Source: Immersiella caudata
Taxonomy: Eukaryota; Ascomycota; Sordariomycetes; Sordariales; Lasiosphaeriaceae
Reading direction: 5' to 3'
Assembly (NCBI GenBank): GCA_030512335.1
Contig: JAULSU010000003.1
Span: forward strand, 4,216,001-4,280,000
DNA: 64,000 nucleotides
Position 1 is the first letter of the stretch. Each line of letters begins with the position of its first letter. Position numbers and translations under genes: made by a program. Of this stretch, positions 44,061 to 54,611 are shown in pieces. Below the pieces are notes generated by a model that searched no databases, had not been told where the DNA came from, and saw nothing but the letters and a program-made list of their open reading frames with translations.

Positions 44061-45440
44061 AACTTTAGAGAAGGAGGAATGTCTTACGCCTCAAAAGAGA
44101 CCGGACTCGTTTTGGTACCCATAATCTTCGAGGCGTTCCAAACGGTGAAGTGCTAGCGCAGGGGATCCCGATCTGCTCGCCCGTCGTGACGTGACTCGCG
44201 ATTCCAATCGCTGAAGTTGGCGGTTGGAATGTATCGGAATGGCGAACTGTAGGTCGAAGATGGTTTGAGCACAGAACGTCGGAGTCCTTACTGGATCGGA
44301 GAATGCCAGTTTGCTCGTGGTGGTGTGCTTCGCAAACCCCAATACCGAAGGTGACGATATAAATTTATGGTGATGGCGAAGGAGAAGGTCGAATTTCCTT
44401 TGCGCGCAACCCGAAATCTATTTGTGGCACCAGAATCGAGGTTAGGGCTCGCAGGATTTTTATTGCAAGTGAATGTCTGGAGAACAATAGCGGACGGCGC
44501 TCGCTGACACAGTGCGCTGTTGGGGTCGACGAAGTTCTTTACATCGCTTCTACTGACCAAATCTCCACTTCCTTGCCCTGAAATCTTGGCTCATCGACGT
44601 TACCATCTCTCAACTACTTACAGGAGACAGCGCCAGAGCTTTGAGCATTGCTACTGTCGCAATGACATAACAATTCGTGGCTGTGGAAAAGAGGTAACGT
44701 AGGTAGATGTGTTCTTTCCAGCTTTGCCTCTCCATGTGTTTAAAAGGTTTCGCAGTATGTTCGGGGACAATTGCATTGTAAACAATACTCCTTTTGATAA
44801 CGAGCCAGGCTCTCAGCTGGGGCACTGCCGACCGAACCAGGTTGTCGCAACCAGAGACGACATCGAACGGGTCCCCATACTCTCCAATCCTTGGCCGCAA
44901 GGCAACATGCCCGATGCCTCGCACTAATCCTAGTCTCGGTCTCTAAAGTGCGCCCGCCCCCAAACTGACGGTGATGTTTCACCCAATCACTAAGGGCGAC
45001 CCAATATTCCACACTGGTCAGACCGCCCAGGTGGACGCCCAGGCGGGACGGCGCGCAGAAAACTACCGAAAAAGGGAAGCGGGGGAGGGTGACGTTTGCG
45101 GCACGGTGGCCGTCAGTCAGCCACACGGCCCAACGTTTCCGCCGGAGGCGTTCCGTTACCGCGAACACCGAATACGGCTGCGCCGCCTGGAGGGTCGCAC
45201 AGCTCCGGGTATATCTAGGGGCATATCTCCGCCCCTCCCGAGACTTACTGTTGTTCCTTCGCAACTGTTTCCCTTCATCCCGATTGTCTTTGTCGTTCAG
45301 CGCATCCCCCGGCAGCGTCGGAGTTAGGTGTTACCTCTGGGTTACACAAAAAGACACTCCAGATCTCCGACAAAACATTGTTCAAGACCTAACCGCCACA
45401 ATCAATCAACTCAAGAGCTATCACCACCCTCGACTTCAGG
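44061..45440. other. intergenic, no confident gene
   Basis: About 1.4 kb. Open frames on both strands (up to about 170 codons) have no recognisable motif and overlap one another. The last few hundred bases should contain the promoter and 5'UTR of the dienelactone hydrolase gene. Confidence 0.4.
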
Positions 45441-46348
45441 ATGTCAGCCCCCTGCGATCAGTGCATCAAGGTACCCCTCCCTCCCCCTTTTCCCAAATCC
45501 TTCCCCCTTTCCCCTCCCACTAACGCCCCCAGGGCTCCATCCACGCCGGCCTCCCCACCGGCACCATCGCCACCCTCCACGGCCTCCCAACCTACACCGT
45601 CGGCTCCCCCAACCCCACCAAAGGCATCATCGTAATCTATTCCGACGTCTTCGGCCTCAACCTCCCCAACAACAAGCTCATCGCCGACTCGTACGCCAAA
45701 TCCGGCGAGTACCTAGTCTACCTCCCCGATTTCTTCGAAGGCGATCCCCTGATCATCCAGCTCGCCGATGTGCTTATCCCCGTGGACGTCAAAAAGCAGA
45801 GTACCTTGTCCAAGTACTCTGGTTTGTTGGCGCGGATGCCGAGTTATCTGATGTGGAGTGGACGGCATAAGGATGAGAAGACCAACACGGTGTGCATGGA
45901 ATGGCTGGAGAAGCTGAGAAAGGCGGAGCCTGAGAGGAAGATCGGGATGGTGGGATTTTGCTGGGGCGGGAAGTATGCTTTGCGAGCGGGACAGGAGAAG
46001 TACGTGGTTGAGGTGGACGGGAAGAAGAGACCGCTCGTAGATGCGGTAGTGGCGTTGCATCCGAGTAACTTGGTGTTTCCGGAAGGGGTGGAGAAAATAG
46101 TGGTGCCGACGAGTTATGGGTGGGGAGAGGAGGATAGCTTTGTGAAGGTTGAGAGCAAGGGGAAGGTCGAGGCGATCCAGGAGGCGGAGAAGAAGGACGG
46201 GAGGGAGGTGCCGGAGGTGGAGCATCGGGTTTATAAGCCGGGGAGGCATGGGTTTGCGGTGAGGGGGAATCCGGATGATGAGCAGGAGAGGAAGTGTTTG
46301 GAGGATTCTGTGACGCAGGTGTTGGAGTGGTTTGCGAAGTGGTTGTGA
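45441..46348 (+). CDS. dienelactone hydrolase family protein
   Basis: Two exons, 45,441-45,470 and 45,533-46,348 (281 aa). The intron of 62 bp has a CTAAC branch site. It has an alpha/beta-hydrolase fold of the DLH type: N-terminal MSAPCDQCIKGSIHAGLPTG and IVIYSDVFGLNLPNNKLIAD, nucleophile elbow MVGFCWGGKYAL (catalytic Cys, ~residue 153), acid GWGEEDSFV and catalytic His in GRHGFAVRGNP (~248). This family hydrolyses dienelactone in aromatic-ring degradation; many fungal members have unknown substrates. Cytosolic by lack of a signal peptide. Presence of an aromatic hydroxylase 15 kb away is suggestive but not evidence of a shared pathway. Confidence 0.9.
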
Positions 46349-46621
46349 TGGATATTTTCATCTGGGACAAGCTGTTGTTCGAGACACATCTCGGCGACGA
46401 AGCGTGAAAATTTTTTCCATTTTCCTTTGGTCAAGAGCGAAGTGTGTAACACCACCCGAGATGCTGGCAATGCGTATGTCAGGGGGGATTGCGCCAATGA
46501 TTCCCCTGCCAAGACGTCCCCACCTCCGTTCCCCACTCGCAAGCACCCACCGTCAACGCCGTCAACCTCAACCGCTGCAAACAGAACCTTCAGTCAGATC
46601 TCACCAAGACTCAGCGCAGCA

Positions 46622-47603
46622 ATGAGTCAACCTCCCCTCCGCAAACCCGTAGGCCGCAAGCGCCCCCGCCGCTGCGTTCCGCACACACGCACGTTCCCAG
46701 ACCACGCCGGCAATCCCGTCACCTCCCATGTCATCAGCACCGTTGGATTGGAATGTCACCTCGTCTCCCTCCAGGTCTACCCGCTCGGTCCGCTAGTTGA
46801 CCCCCTCGCCATTGCCAACGGCCTCCTCGGGCCCGAGCTCAGCGATGCCTATGGAGACAAATTTCCTCGCGTGGACATCTACAGCCCGCAGCCGTCGCTC
46901 GAGGCGTGCATGGCACACCAGCGCGCTGAAAAAGAGCACCGAAAGGAGAGCGATGGGCTGTACATGATTCCGACGTGGCAGCGGGGGCGTGCTGACTTTG
47001 TGACACATCGCACTAACCATCGAAATCTCATCGTGGTTATCGATCTCGACTGTCCGGACTGGGACGCTGTGAAAGCGAAAGGGCCGGGTATCGTGCTGTT
47101 TGACTGGGTGGGCACGCCCGAGGACGATCTAGAGGTGTATCCTGCGGAGGATTCGGACGCTGAGGATCTCGAGATGGTGGAGGCCATGCCGCCAGGGGAG
47201 GATCCGCTGGTCTTGCGGGGCCTGCTGAGCAGGGAGGAGGAGAAAATGCTCCACAAAGACTGGGAGGGGATGACGTGGGAAGACAGAGGAGCCGATAGGA
47301 GAATCTACTTCGGCAGATTCTTCCGGGACTTGAGTTTCTGGTTGCCTGAGTGTTATGGTGGGCACCTTGAGTGTGAGGACTGTGAGAACGAGGTTGAGCA
47401 TGAAAGATGCCGCCCGGAGGAGTGAGTGTGCCATGCCGGTTATCCTGGGATTTGCTAATGCTTGACGTAGAAACGGTCATCGGATGAACGAGGAAACAGG
47501 TATTTGTGTAACCTTTGAGGGGCCTTCAGATGACGAGAAAGACGAGAATGACGAGAAAGACGAGAAAGAGGTCTCGGAGGGAAAGGAGGAGCTCACGAAG
47601 TAA
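46622..47603 (+). CDS. uncharacterised protein with acidic lysine-rich tail
   Basis: Two exons, 46,622-47,421 and 47,471-47,603 (310 aa). The 49-bp intron (GTGAGT, branch GCTAAT, GTAG) is supported because the frame beyond it stays open and ends in a compositionally consistent tail rich in Asp, Glu and Lys. The N-terminus is basic (RKPVGRKRPRRCVPHTRTFP) and could be a nuclear signal. The middle contains NLIVVIDLDCPDWDAVKAKG and WLPECYGGHLECEDCENEVE with several Cys. I do not recognise the family. The start was chosen as the first ATG before the conserved-looking basic segment; an in-frame ATG exists upstream at 46,427. Confidence 0.65.
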
Positions 47604-47654
47604 GACAGACTGCCAATTATGTCTTTCATTCGTACGGTAGAACACCTTGCTGTG

Positions 47655-48993
47655 CTATTTGTTCTTGACAAAGCCGGACACGAACTATTCAAGGTCCTCC
47701 GGGATGGAGGCTGGTTGTTCCAGCGCGGCGAAGTGCCCCCCTGTCTTGTGCTCCTTTCAATAGACAAGATTCCCAGATGTCTCAATCCACCGCTTTGGCG
47801 TGGGCGCAGCCTCCAAGGGAAAATAAAGAAAAGCTTAGCTTCTTCGGTGCAGAAACGCGATACTGAGGTGACTCGTGGGAGCTCGGTGGAGGTCCGCCGA
47901 TGGCAAAACACTCCCGGTACGTGTACAGGGAGGCATGCGCCGTACCTGTCAGCCAATACAAGCTGACGCTCAACATGATCTGTTCCATTAGTGCTCGAGA
48001 ATATGGAGTGCCACTGCCCTCCAGAACAGAGTCGTGAGGGAAGGCTTCCGGGTCTATCCAATCCAGGTACTTTTCTCCGATCCAGGCGAGCAGCGCCAAG
48101 GGATTCGTTGACAAGACTAGTCCGACCGTTGCGGGTCGCGTGCCTTGCATAAGGGCATAGGTGCAGCCATCCGTGCGGAGCCAATTTCCTCTTGCAATGC
48201 CACGCTTTTCGGCTTCTGTCAGGTCGTCAAGAGACATGCCCGCGGGCTGAAAGACAGCACTGTAATTGAGGAGAGCAGCGACACAGACCTCGTGCCGGGC
48301 GGCGAGAATGCGGCCTATTCTTGAGCCAATGTCACCACCCTGGACTGTGTGGTCACTGAAACCGAGGATGGTAGACATCAGCTTATCCAGGATCGCAGCC
48401 ACCGCTTCCATGCCGTTGTCGTCATCCGCACGAAGCGGCCCGAGAAGCCGAACCCGGGAAGTGAGGGGACAAGGATGTGATAAGGCAAGTCTGCGGGGTT
48501 GGGATATTTCTCTCGGAGAAGATTAAGCAGAGGATGAACTCTAGGAATGACCCTGACCAACCGTGAAGCAGCAAGATGGGGGCAGCTGAAGGGTTTGTTG
48601 AGAAGAGGGCCACGAAAAGGATGCATGTAGTCGGGCTGTCGTGGAGTGCCGTAGCACCCAGACCGGCGCCCGAGACCTTGAAATGTGGGAATGCATTGAT
48701 AGCATCTTGATGGGCCTTCTTGTTCTTGAGTTGTTAACACTCGCCGTACGAGCCGGGAGAAGGATATACCAGTTGAACTCATTTTCCCATTCACGCTTGG
48801 CAGCGATGAGCCATTCTCGAGGAAGACCGAGTGAACGATTGCCACCGGGAAGTCTGTTTTCGTAACATACACCAGGGATATTGGAAAGTGAAAGCAGTGT
48901 CTTCATGCGGGCTAGCTCCTCATCGGGGACGTTCACGACGAAGGGACGGACCGCCCCCTGTCTGACACAGGCGGGAAGGATGCTGTACGTCAT
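47655..48993 (-). pseudogene. epoxide hydrolase (alpha/beta fold) relic
   Basis: ATG at 48,993; the N-terminal cap RPFVVNVPDEELARMKTLL and EWLIAAKREWENEFN is intact up to a GTATAT donor. The rest needs frameshifts: HGWSGSFLEF (oxyanion motif HGWPGS) shifts near 48,545 to HPLLNLLREKYPNPADLPYH and LVPSLPGFGFSG, which shifts near 48,435 to the nucleophile region TVQGGDIGSRIGR. A third shift lies near 47,800. The C-terminal TPKRWIETSGNLVY-stop-KEHKTGGHFAALEQP contains the catalytic-His motif GGHFAALE but two in-frame stops (TGA, TAG). Soluble epoxide hydrolases detoxify or process epoxides; this copy cannot. Confidence 0.82.
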
Positions 48994-50020
48994 GGTGAGA
49001 CTCTCGGGTTGTGGGTTGGAGCAGGCAGAGAGTTTTCGTTCCTGGTGCCATGCAATTATCTGCAGTTAAGTATCCCCCCGACTCGAGAAGTATCCGCTGC
49101 CGTTGAGATAGCCGCGGGACCGATCGATCGGAAGCGATGCCACTCTGGCCCCACTCGGGGTCGCGCCTTCGCGTCTAGGGTCATGATTTCTAGGTTTCCG
49201 GGTGCTAAAAACGCAACTGAAGACAAGTTAGCATCATGATAATGGAGGGTAGGGATTAGGGTCACCAACGCTTTCCCAATCATGGCTGCTGGATGTTGCG
49301 TGCTCGGGTCTCAGCCACGGCAATGGCGTCGGGCCTCCACTGCATTGATGACGTCCGCATCCCTTATCGGAGGAAAAGAATGTTGGCAGCGTCAAACATG
49401 GCGTTCGATGTCCAGAGTGACTAGGCGGTACAAGATGCACGCGCGTATCCTGCGGGTCGAAGACCGAGAGAGGCGCGGGCACCGAACGTTAGATTCCTGC
49501 TTCGACGACGTTCCTCCGATTGCTTGGCGAGCCGCAAGACCTTAAATCGATGGCGTCCAATAGGGTCACCCCCAAAAAGCCACAGTGGAGACACGGATGA
49601 ACTCTTGACGGCTTGGCGGGGGTGGGGCAGTCCTGGTGGGGCTATGCGCATCCACGTCAGCACTGCCGCCCCAGCGCCATTGGACGTTCAGTCTTCAACA
49701 GCCACCAGCGGTCTTGCATCACTCCGATTGCCATCAAATTCTGACGAGATGCGACATCTCGAATGTTGCGATGAGTAACATAAAAGGGCGTCATCGCCCT
49801 TGTTTTTTGATGATGGAATCCTCATCACAATCACATCCATTGCAATCCACAATCAGCAGACATTTGCAACCACCAACCAGCACACATCCGAACCGGCTCA
49901 TTTGACGTCCCAAGCGGCAAGCCAAGACAATCTCCATCTCTACGCAAGGATCACCACACATAGCGTATCCACCACCACAACGCCAAGCATTACCACGCTT
50001 CTAAAATCACCACCACCACA
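48994..50020. other. intergenic, no gene seen
   Basis: About 1 kb between the epoxide hydrolase relic and the NmrA-like gene. The last 200 bp are CA-rich (49,820-50,010) and likely form the promoter and 5'UTR of the gene at 50,021. No recognisable coding motif was found in the rest. Confidence 0.45.
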
Positions 50021-50758
50021 ATGACCAAAACAATCCTCTTCCTCGGATCCACTGGCGGCGTCGCCCTCTCCGCCCTTCGCCGCGCCCTCAACGCAAACCA
50101 CACCTGCATCGCTCTCGTCCGCACCCCCTCCAAGCTTACCGCGCTCTTCCCCTCACCTCCACCCGCCAACCTGCACATCATCCAAGGCAACGCCCACGAC
50201 GTCCCTGCCCTGACCAAGGCCCTTGTCTCCCCCTCCAACCCCTCCCAACTCGTCGACACCATCGTTTCTTCCATCGGCGGCGCCTTCAACTTCAGCAACT
50301 TCTCTATTGACGATCCGCATGTCTGCGAGAGGGGCATTGAGGCTTTGGTAGCTGCGTTGAAGCAGACGAGAGAGAGCGGAGCCACCGGCCGTCCGAATAT
50401 CGTCGTGGTCTCAACTACCGGTATCACCAAGACGGGGATTAGGGACGTCCCGCTGTTGATGGTGCCGCTGTACCATTTGTTGCTGAAGCAGCCGCACAAG
50501 GATAAGGAGGCGCTGGAGAGGAGGGTGGCGGAGTCGGGGGATAGGTTCACGATTGTGAGGCCGAGTCTGTTGACGGATGGTGGGGAAAATGCGGCGGGGG
50601 TGAGGGTGGGTGTGGAAGATGTGGTGAAGGGGGAGGTGGAGAGTAAGGCGGTGGGGTATACGATTAGTAGGGAGGATACGGGGAAGTGGATATTTGAGGA
50701 GGTGGTGCAAGGGGAGGAGGGGAGGTGGGATGGGAAGGCGGTGACGGTTTCTTATTAG
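50021..50758 (+). CDS. NAD(P)-binding NmrA/SDR-like protein
   Basis: Intronless frame of 245 aa from ATG at 50,021 (CACAATGACC context). Rossmann fold: TKTILFLGSTGGVALSALRR (GxxGG type, residues 3-22), strand 2 IALVRTPSKL, then IIQGNAHDVPALTKAL, SSIGGAF and NIVVVSTTGITKTG. Later motifs TIVRPSLLTDGG and GYTISREDTGKWIFEEVVQ match atypical SDR / NmrA-like proteins (SDR_a5 group). Expected to bind NAD(P) as a sensor or reductase; no Tyr-x3-Lys catalytic pair is obvious, so enzymatic activity is doubtful. Confidence 0.85.
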   Translation: MTKTILFLGSTGGVALSALRRALNANHTCIALVRTPSKLTALFPSPPPANLHIIQGNAHDVPALTKALVSPSNPSQLVDTIVSSIGGAFNFSNFSIDDPHVCERGIEALVAALKQTRESGATGRPNIVVVSTTGITKTGIRDVPLLMVPLYHLLLKQPHKDKEALERRVAESGDRFTIVRPSLLTDGGENAAGVRVGVEDVVKGEVESKAVGYTISREDTGKWIFEEVVQGEEGRWDGKAVTVSY

Positions 50759-50869
50759 GGAGGGGATGATGGACGATGGCCGAACACCTAACGTGGGAGA
50801 GGGGAGTGCGACGAAGGCTGGCGGCTTGTTTTGGTATAATCTCCTTTTTAGATCTCCTTGGTTCTGTAG

Positions 50870-51856
50870 TCATAAATAGCCATTCTTGACATCCTCGCTC
50901 ACTGGTAGAGCCCTTTCGCAGTACTGCTCCTCGACGTACTCCGCACGTTTTGGAGCAGCAACCTTGGACAACTTCCTCCAGATGAGGGTGTTGAGTGACA
51001 GTTGGTATCTCTCACCGTCAAACTCAGTCGTCACAATATCGTCCCCATCCAGATGCACACTTCTCCCCTTGACAGCCTTGACCTTGTGCGGCGGCCGTTC
51101 CCCAGTCGTAGCCACAGACTTAATACTAAAGTCCTTCAAATTCAACCTGAAAACGTTCGTCCCCTCCCTGTGCACACCCGGTGTGTCCCCAATCCCCCCA
51201 ATAATATAAATATACTCCCTCTTCCTCCTCCACCACCTCTTCACCTCAACATACACAGCGACATGTCCATCCGTCGGCGGAAACACGGTCTTCGGATACC
51301 CATAAATCGTGATTTCTTCCGGCCTCGGCGGCGCAATCTCCAACCCAACAATCGCAATCCACGCCTCATTTACCTCTCCACCCTCGAAATCCGACCAGTA
51401 CTCCTCCCAATCCCCATCCTCCCTGTCATCTTCCACTTTCGGGACATGAATCTCCCTCGTAATAACCTCCGGTTCCGCTGCAGGGGTTACAACGACTACA
51501 TCGTTATAGATGCAGAAATCAGGGTCGTACCCATCCTCGTGCTCCCCTCCAATGAACACGATCCTCCCGTCAGGTAGCCAGGTTGCCGTCCTGCCAAAGC
51601 GATCGAAACACCACGTCGGTCCGGCGCAGGAGGGGTGATCCAGGTCGAGCATGCTGTAGGCATGGTAGGCTTCATCGCCTTTGGCGATCATGTACTTCCA
51701 GAAGGGCTTGTTCATGCGTGTTGGGTTGGAAGTGCATGGTTCGGTCGGGACAGCTTTGGCGCCGGCGCGGAAGAGGGATTGGGTGGGGGAGGGGAGAGCC
51801 CCCTGGCCGGGGAGGCGATGTTTGGTCCAGGGGAGGTATTTGGGGGATCTGTTCAT
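50870..51856 (-). CDS. kelch-like beta-propeller protein (uncharacterised)
   Basis: Intronless frame of 328 aa. I chose ATG at 51,856 (AAAATGAAC, good context); no ATG exists upstream in frame. Kelch-like blades are visible: GRTATWLPDGRIVFIGGEH followed by YNDVVVVTP, and AVYVEVKRWWRRKREYIYII followed by GGIGD, then TNVFRLNLKDFSIKSVATTG and YQLSLNTLIWRKLS. An acidic loop (VEDDREDGDWEEYWSDFEG) is inserted between blades. Likely a cytosolic protein-interaction propeller. Only two or three blades are recognisable, so it may pair with others or be shortened. It has a decayed paralogue directly upstream (52,263-52,800). Confidence 0.65.
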   Translation of the reverse strand: MNRSPKYLPWTKHRLPGQGALPSPTQSLFRAGAKAVPTEPCTSNPTRMNKPFWKYMIAKGDEAYHAYSMLDLDHPSCAGPTWCFDRFGRTATWLPDGRIVFIGGEHEDGYDPDFCIYNDVVVVTPAAEPEVITREIHVPKVEDDREDGDWEEYWSDFEGGEVNEAWIAIVGLEIAPPRPEEITIYGYPKTVFPPTDGHVAVYVEVKRWWRRKREYIYIIGGIGDTPGVHREGTNVFRLNLKDFSIKSVATTGERPPHKVKAVKGRSVHLDGDDIVTTEFDGERYQLSLNTLIWRKLSKVAAPKRAEYVEEQYCERALPVSEDVKNGYL

Positions 51857-51945
51857 TTTGGGTTTGTGTTTTGGGATGATCTGGTTCGGGAGAGGAAGCA
51901 CAGAATGAGGCGTTTGGCGAGGAATAAGTTCTTGGGGGAAAAGGA

Positions 51946-52002
51946 GGATGAGTCTTGGGGTGGATGAGTCTTGGGGTGGATGAGTCGTGGGGTGGATGAG
52001 TC
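51946..52002 (+). repeat. 16-bp tandem repeat, about 3.6 copies
   Basis: The unit GGATGAGTCTTGGGGT occurs three times with one change, plus a partial fourth copy. It lies about 90 bp upstream of the kelch-like gene start. Confidence 0.85.
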
Positions 52003-52262
52003 ACATATGCGGTGGGTAGGATTTGTGTCCGCAGCGACAACTCCTAGTGTATTTTCATTTCTAGTGGCTACTCCTGCAGCATACAGCCCTCCCTCCCCTA
52101 GGAAATGAATGCCCTTCAGAAATCCCTCGACTTGCCTCACACTGAAACTTGACGCGACCTTCATAGCGACTGAACGCGGCCTGAATGAACAACTTGAAGC
52201 GGCCTTTATGGTACCTAAACTTGAAGAGGCTTCCATCCGTGCTCTCCTCTGCCCTGGACGCA

Positions 52263-52800
52263 TTAGGATGCCGCCTCCCAAGGCGTCTTCGTCCAGGTCA
52301 TGGTGTCCAGGCACAGCGAAAAGCCATCGCCATTGAGCTCTTCCATGACGATCTCACCGCCCTCTTGGAGTGGCTCTCTAAGCCCGTCCTGGTTGCTTAC
52401 CCACTCGACCGAGGGTGAATCTCCCGCGGTGGGCACCAAACTGATGGTGAAGAGCTCGAGGTCAAGACCGAGCACGTTGGTCACTCACCCTCTCGTCGCC
52501 ATTCTCTCCATCTTGTCGCCCGCCGATTATGTACATGAATTCCTTGGCCGAGTCTGTCCTCTTGACGTAGACTGCAGCGTGTTCGCTCATGCGAGGAAAT
52601 AAGTCGGTGGGGTACCCGAAGATTCTGACTTCCTCTTCGGTCGGGTTTGGCATTGAGTTGATGAACCGGAACCTCTGCCTACTGGCTGGCAACCATGTAT
52701 TTCCAAAAAGGGTTATCCATGATCGTCGGGGTCGATGTGCAGGGTGTACCGCGCGCGCGAGTTTCTTCAAGGGAGTATTCGAGAATGCTGCTCCATCTAC
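52263..52800 (-). pseudogene. kelch-like paralogue, internally deleted
   Basis: On the minus strand RGTPCTSTPTIMDNPFWKYM parallels EPCTSNPTRMNKPFWKYM of the intact neighbour. It is followed after a frame change by EEEVRIFGYPTDLFPRMSEH and EFMYIIGGRQDG (neighbour: EEITIYGYPKTVFPPTDGHV, EYIYIIGGIGD). The C-terminal part ISLVPTAGDSPSVEW and SLCLDTMTWTKTPWEAAS ends at 52,263. About 140 residues, including the first blade, are missing and at least two frame changes occur. A tandem duplicate that has decayed. Confidence 0.75.
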
Positions 52801-52849
52801 TCTAGGGAACAGGTCTGATGATTCTTTCTATGATGAGAGCGCTTGACGA

Positions 52850-54245
52850 CGACGCCGCACACCCAGAGTAAACACGGCGAATGCGGGGTGGGCGAGGCTG
52901 TTGTAAACAAGCACGCGGCGTAAGTTACTGTGAAGCGACATGTGCTTGCATCATTGCCTACTAGGACCAGTTAACGTTTCCAAAATAGAAGCAGCAGAGA
53001 TGCAGTTTCTGCGGATGGTTTGTTTTGGAAAAGGTGGAGGGCAGGCGCGAAAACTCTGCAGGCCTTTTTGACTTTGGTCTCAGGCCTCATCTGAAAGCTG
53101 CGCGCTAACAAGGATGAGCTGACGCTCAACGCAGTGGTAAAACCCGCGCTTCCATCGAGGCCCTAGGATTCGTCTGAAGTTCAAAGGTCCTCCCTACAAT
53201 GACCTGGAGCGTAGCAGCTCTTTTTCAAGAGTTCGCAGCAGGGAAATGAAACGAGTTTTCACCCGCAGCAAGACACCAAGCTTAGCTGTAATTACCTTAC
53301 AAAGAAGCCAAAATTCTTTTGCGAGAGTTGTGGATGTATTTATACGGCACAATCGCATAGCTGTCAATTTATGTGCGAATTGAGCACGATTCTTTCCCGA
53401 CGGAGTTTCACAGCCGATATGCCAAGTTGAGTTGTTCGACTGCATCCCATGCACTATGACGACGACCCATGGACTACGTTAAAATAAAGATGTTGTGTCA
53501 GCCCTTGAAATCTCAAGCTCTTAACGTCAAACACGAAGTTGACGAGAGCAGAGTACGACAAACTATCTGCCCCCAGACCATCTCAGAAAGTAAGGCTTTG
53601 AATCTACGGTATATCTCTTCATATTCACGTAGTGGCTAAGTGGATTAGTTCAGGTCCCTGCTGGTCGCGCCATGATCCTCATAACTCTGCCCCAAAGCGC
53701 CCTGCCCTCTGAAATGTGCCGTCAAGGAGACACAGAAGGTTCTACCCCTGTCATCGCTTCAAAAATGGGGTTAAGCAGGAGTTACTATGATGAGCTGAGT
53801 GGTCTGTACAAGGTTGCTGGGAAACGTTCGACGGACGTTTTGGGTATATTCCCGAAGGATGAAACCCTCCATATGGTGGCGGACGAAACTGGTGATGCGA
53901 CAAGCTAAAGTGTTCAGATCTACAGATAAACGGTGAGCCACAGTGTGTGACAATCCATCGAAGGACTGGTTTTAATTCCTGATCGGCCAAGGGTGCCGGA
54001 CGAAAAGCTTTGCTGGTCACCTACTGGCGCATAGGATGAAATGGGAGGAGTGACTCGACTGGGTCAAGATAGCGTAAGGCCACAGTGCGGTGCAGTGTTA
54101 GATATGGAAGGATCTCTAGAGCATTTTATGACGTCAATCCCAGTCATAGACCTGCAATGGTCATTCTGGACCGCCGATGCTGTGTTCCAAAAAGTAAGAA
54201 GGAAAAAAAAGACGAGAAGAAAACAACAAAAAAACACAGAACTGC
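52850..54245. other. intergenic, no gene seen
   Basis: About 1.4 kb with only short, motif-free open frames. An A-rich stretch at 54,203-54,234 lies downstream of the Pol III-like unit on the minus strand. Confidence 0.45.
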
Positions 54246-54353
54246 GCTGTGGGCTGGATTCGAACCTGTCCTCGTTTCGTTAGAGGCCGAAGCCAACGTT
54301 TTCGGCCAAAGACCTGCGCAAGTTCCATGCATTACCAATCATGCTACGACAGC
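54246..54353 (-). ncRNA. tRNA-like Pol III unit (tRNA pseudogene or SINE-type head)
   Basis: Read on the minus strand, 108 nt have near-complementary ends (GCTGTCG / CCACAGC, 6 of 7 pairs). They have a D-arm-like GCATGATTGGTAATGC containing an A box (TAGCATGATTGG) and a perfect B box (GGTTCGAATCC). A T7 run follows 12 nt after the 3' end, as a Pol III terminator would. I could not complete a proper anticodon stem, and the T stem has two mismatches. An internal hairpin GGCCGAA...TTCGGCC sits where an intron or extra arm would be. So this is more likely a decayed tRNA or a SINE head than a working tRNA. Confidence 0.4.
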
Positions 54354-54611
54354 AAGACCAGTTCTGTATCTTGAGTATCCAGAGGGGCAACTTATGTACC
54401 CTCCCACTTGTAGGACCCCATGGCCCCACTTTCGGATAACTACCACGGATAAACGCCTGTTTAAGTGTTCTTCATTTGAACAAATACCCCTGTCCCGATA
54501 TAAGTTCCATGAATTCCCCACGTAGTGCTTGTCAAACCTTAGTTGCTCACAAGTTCACAGTTCCCGAATAACACCGTCCTGATCCAGCAACAGTAGACGT
54601 AGGCATCTCAC

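Noticed and set aside
45713..46370. Minus-strand open frames of about 180-190 codons
   Set aside because: Shadows of the dienelactone hydrolase exon 2.
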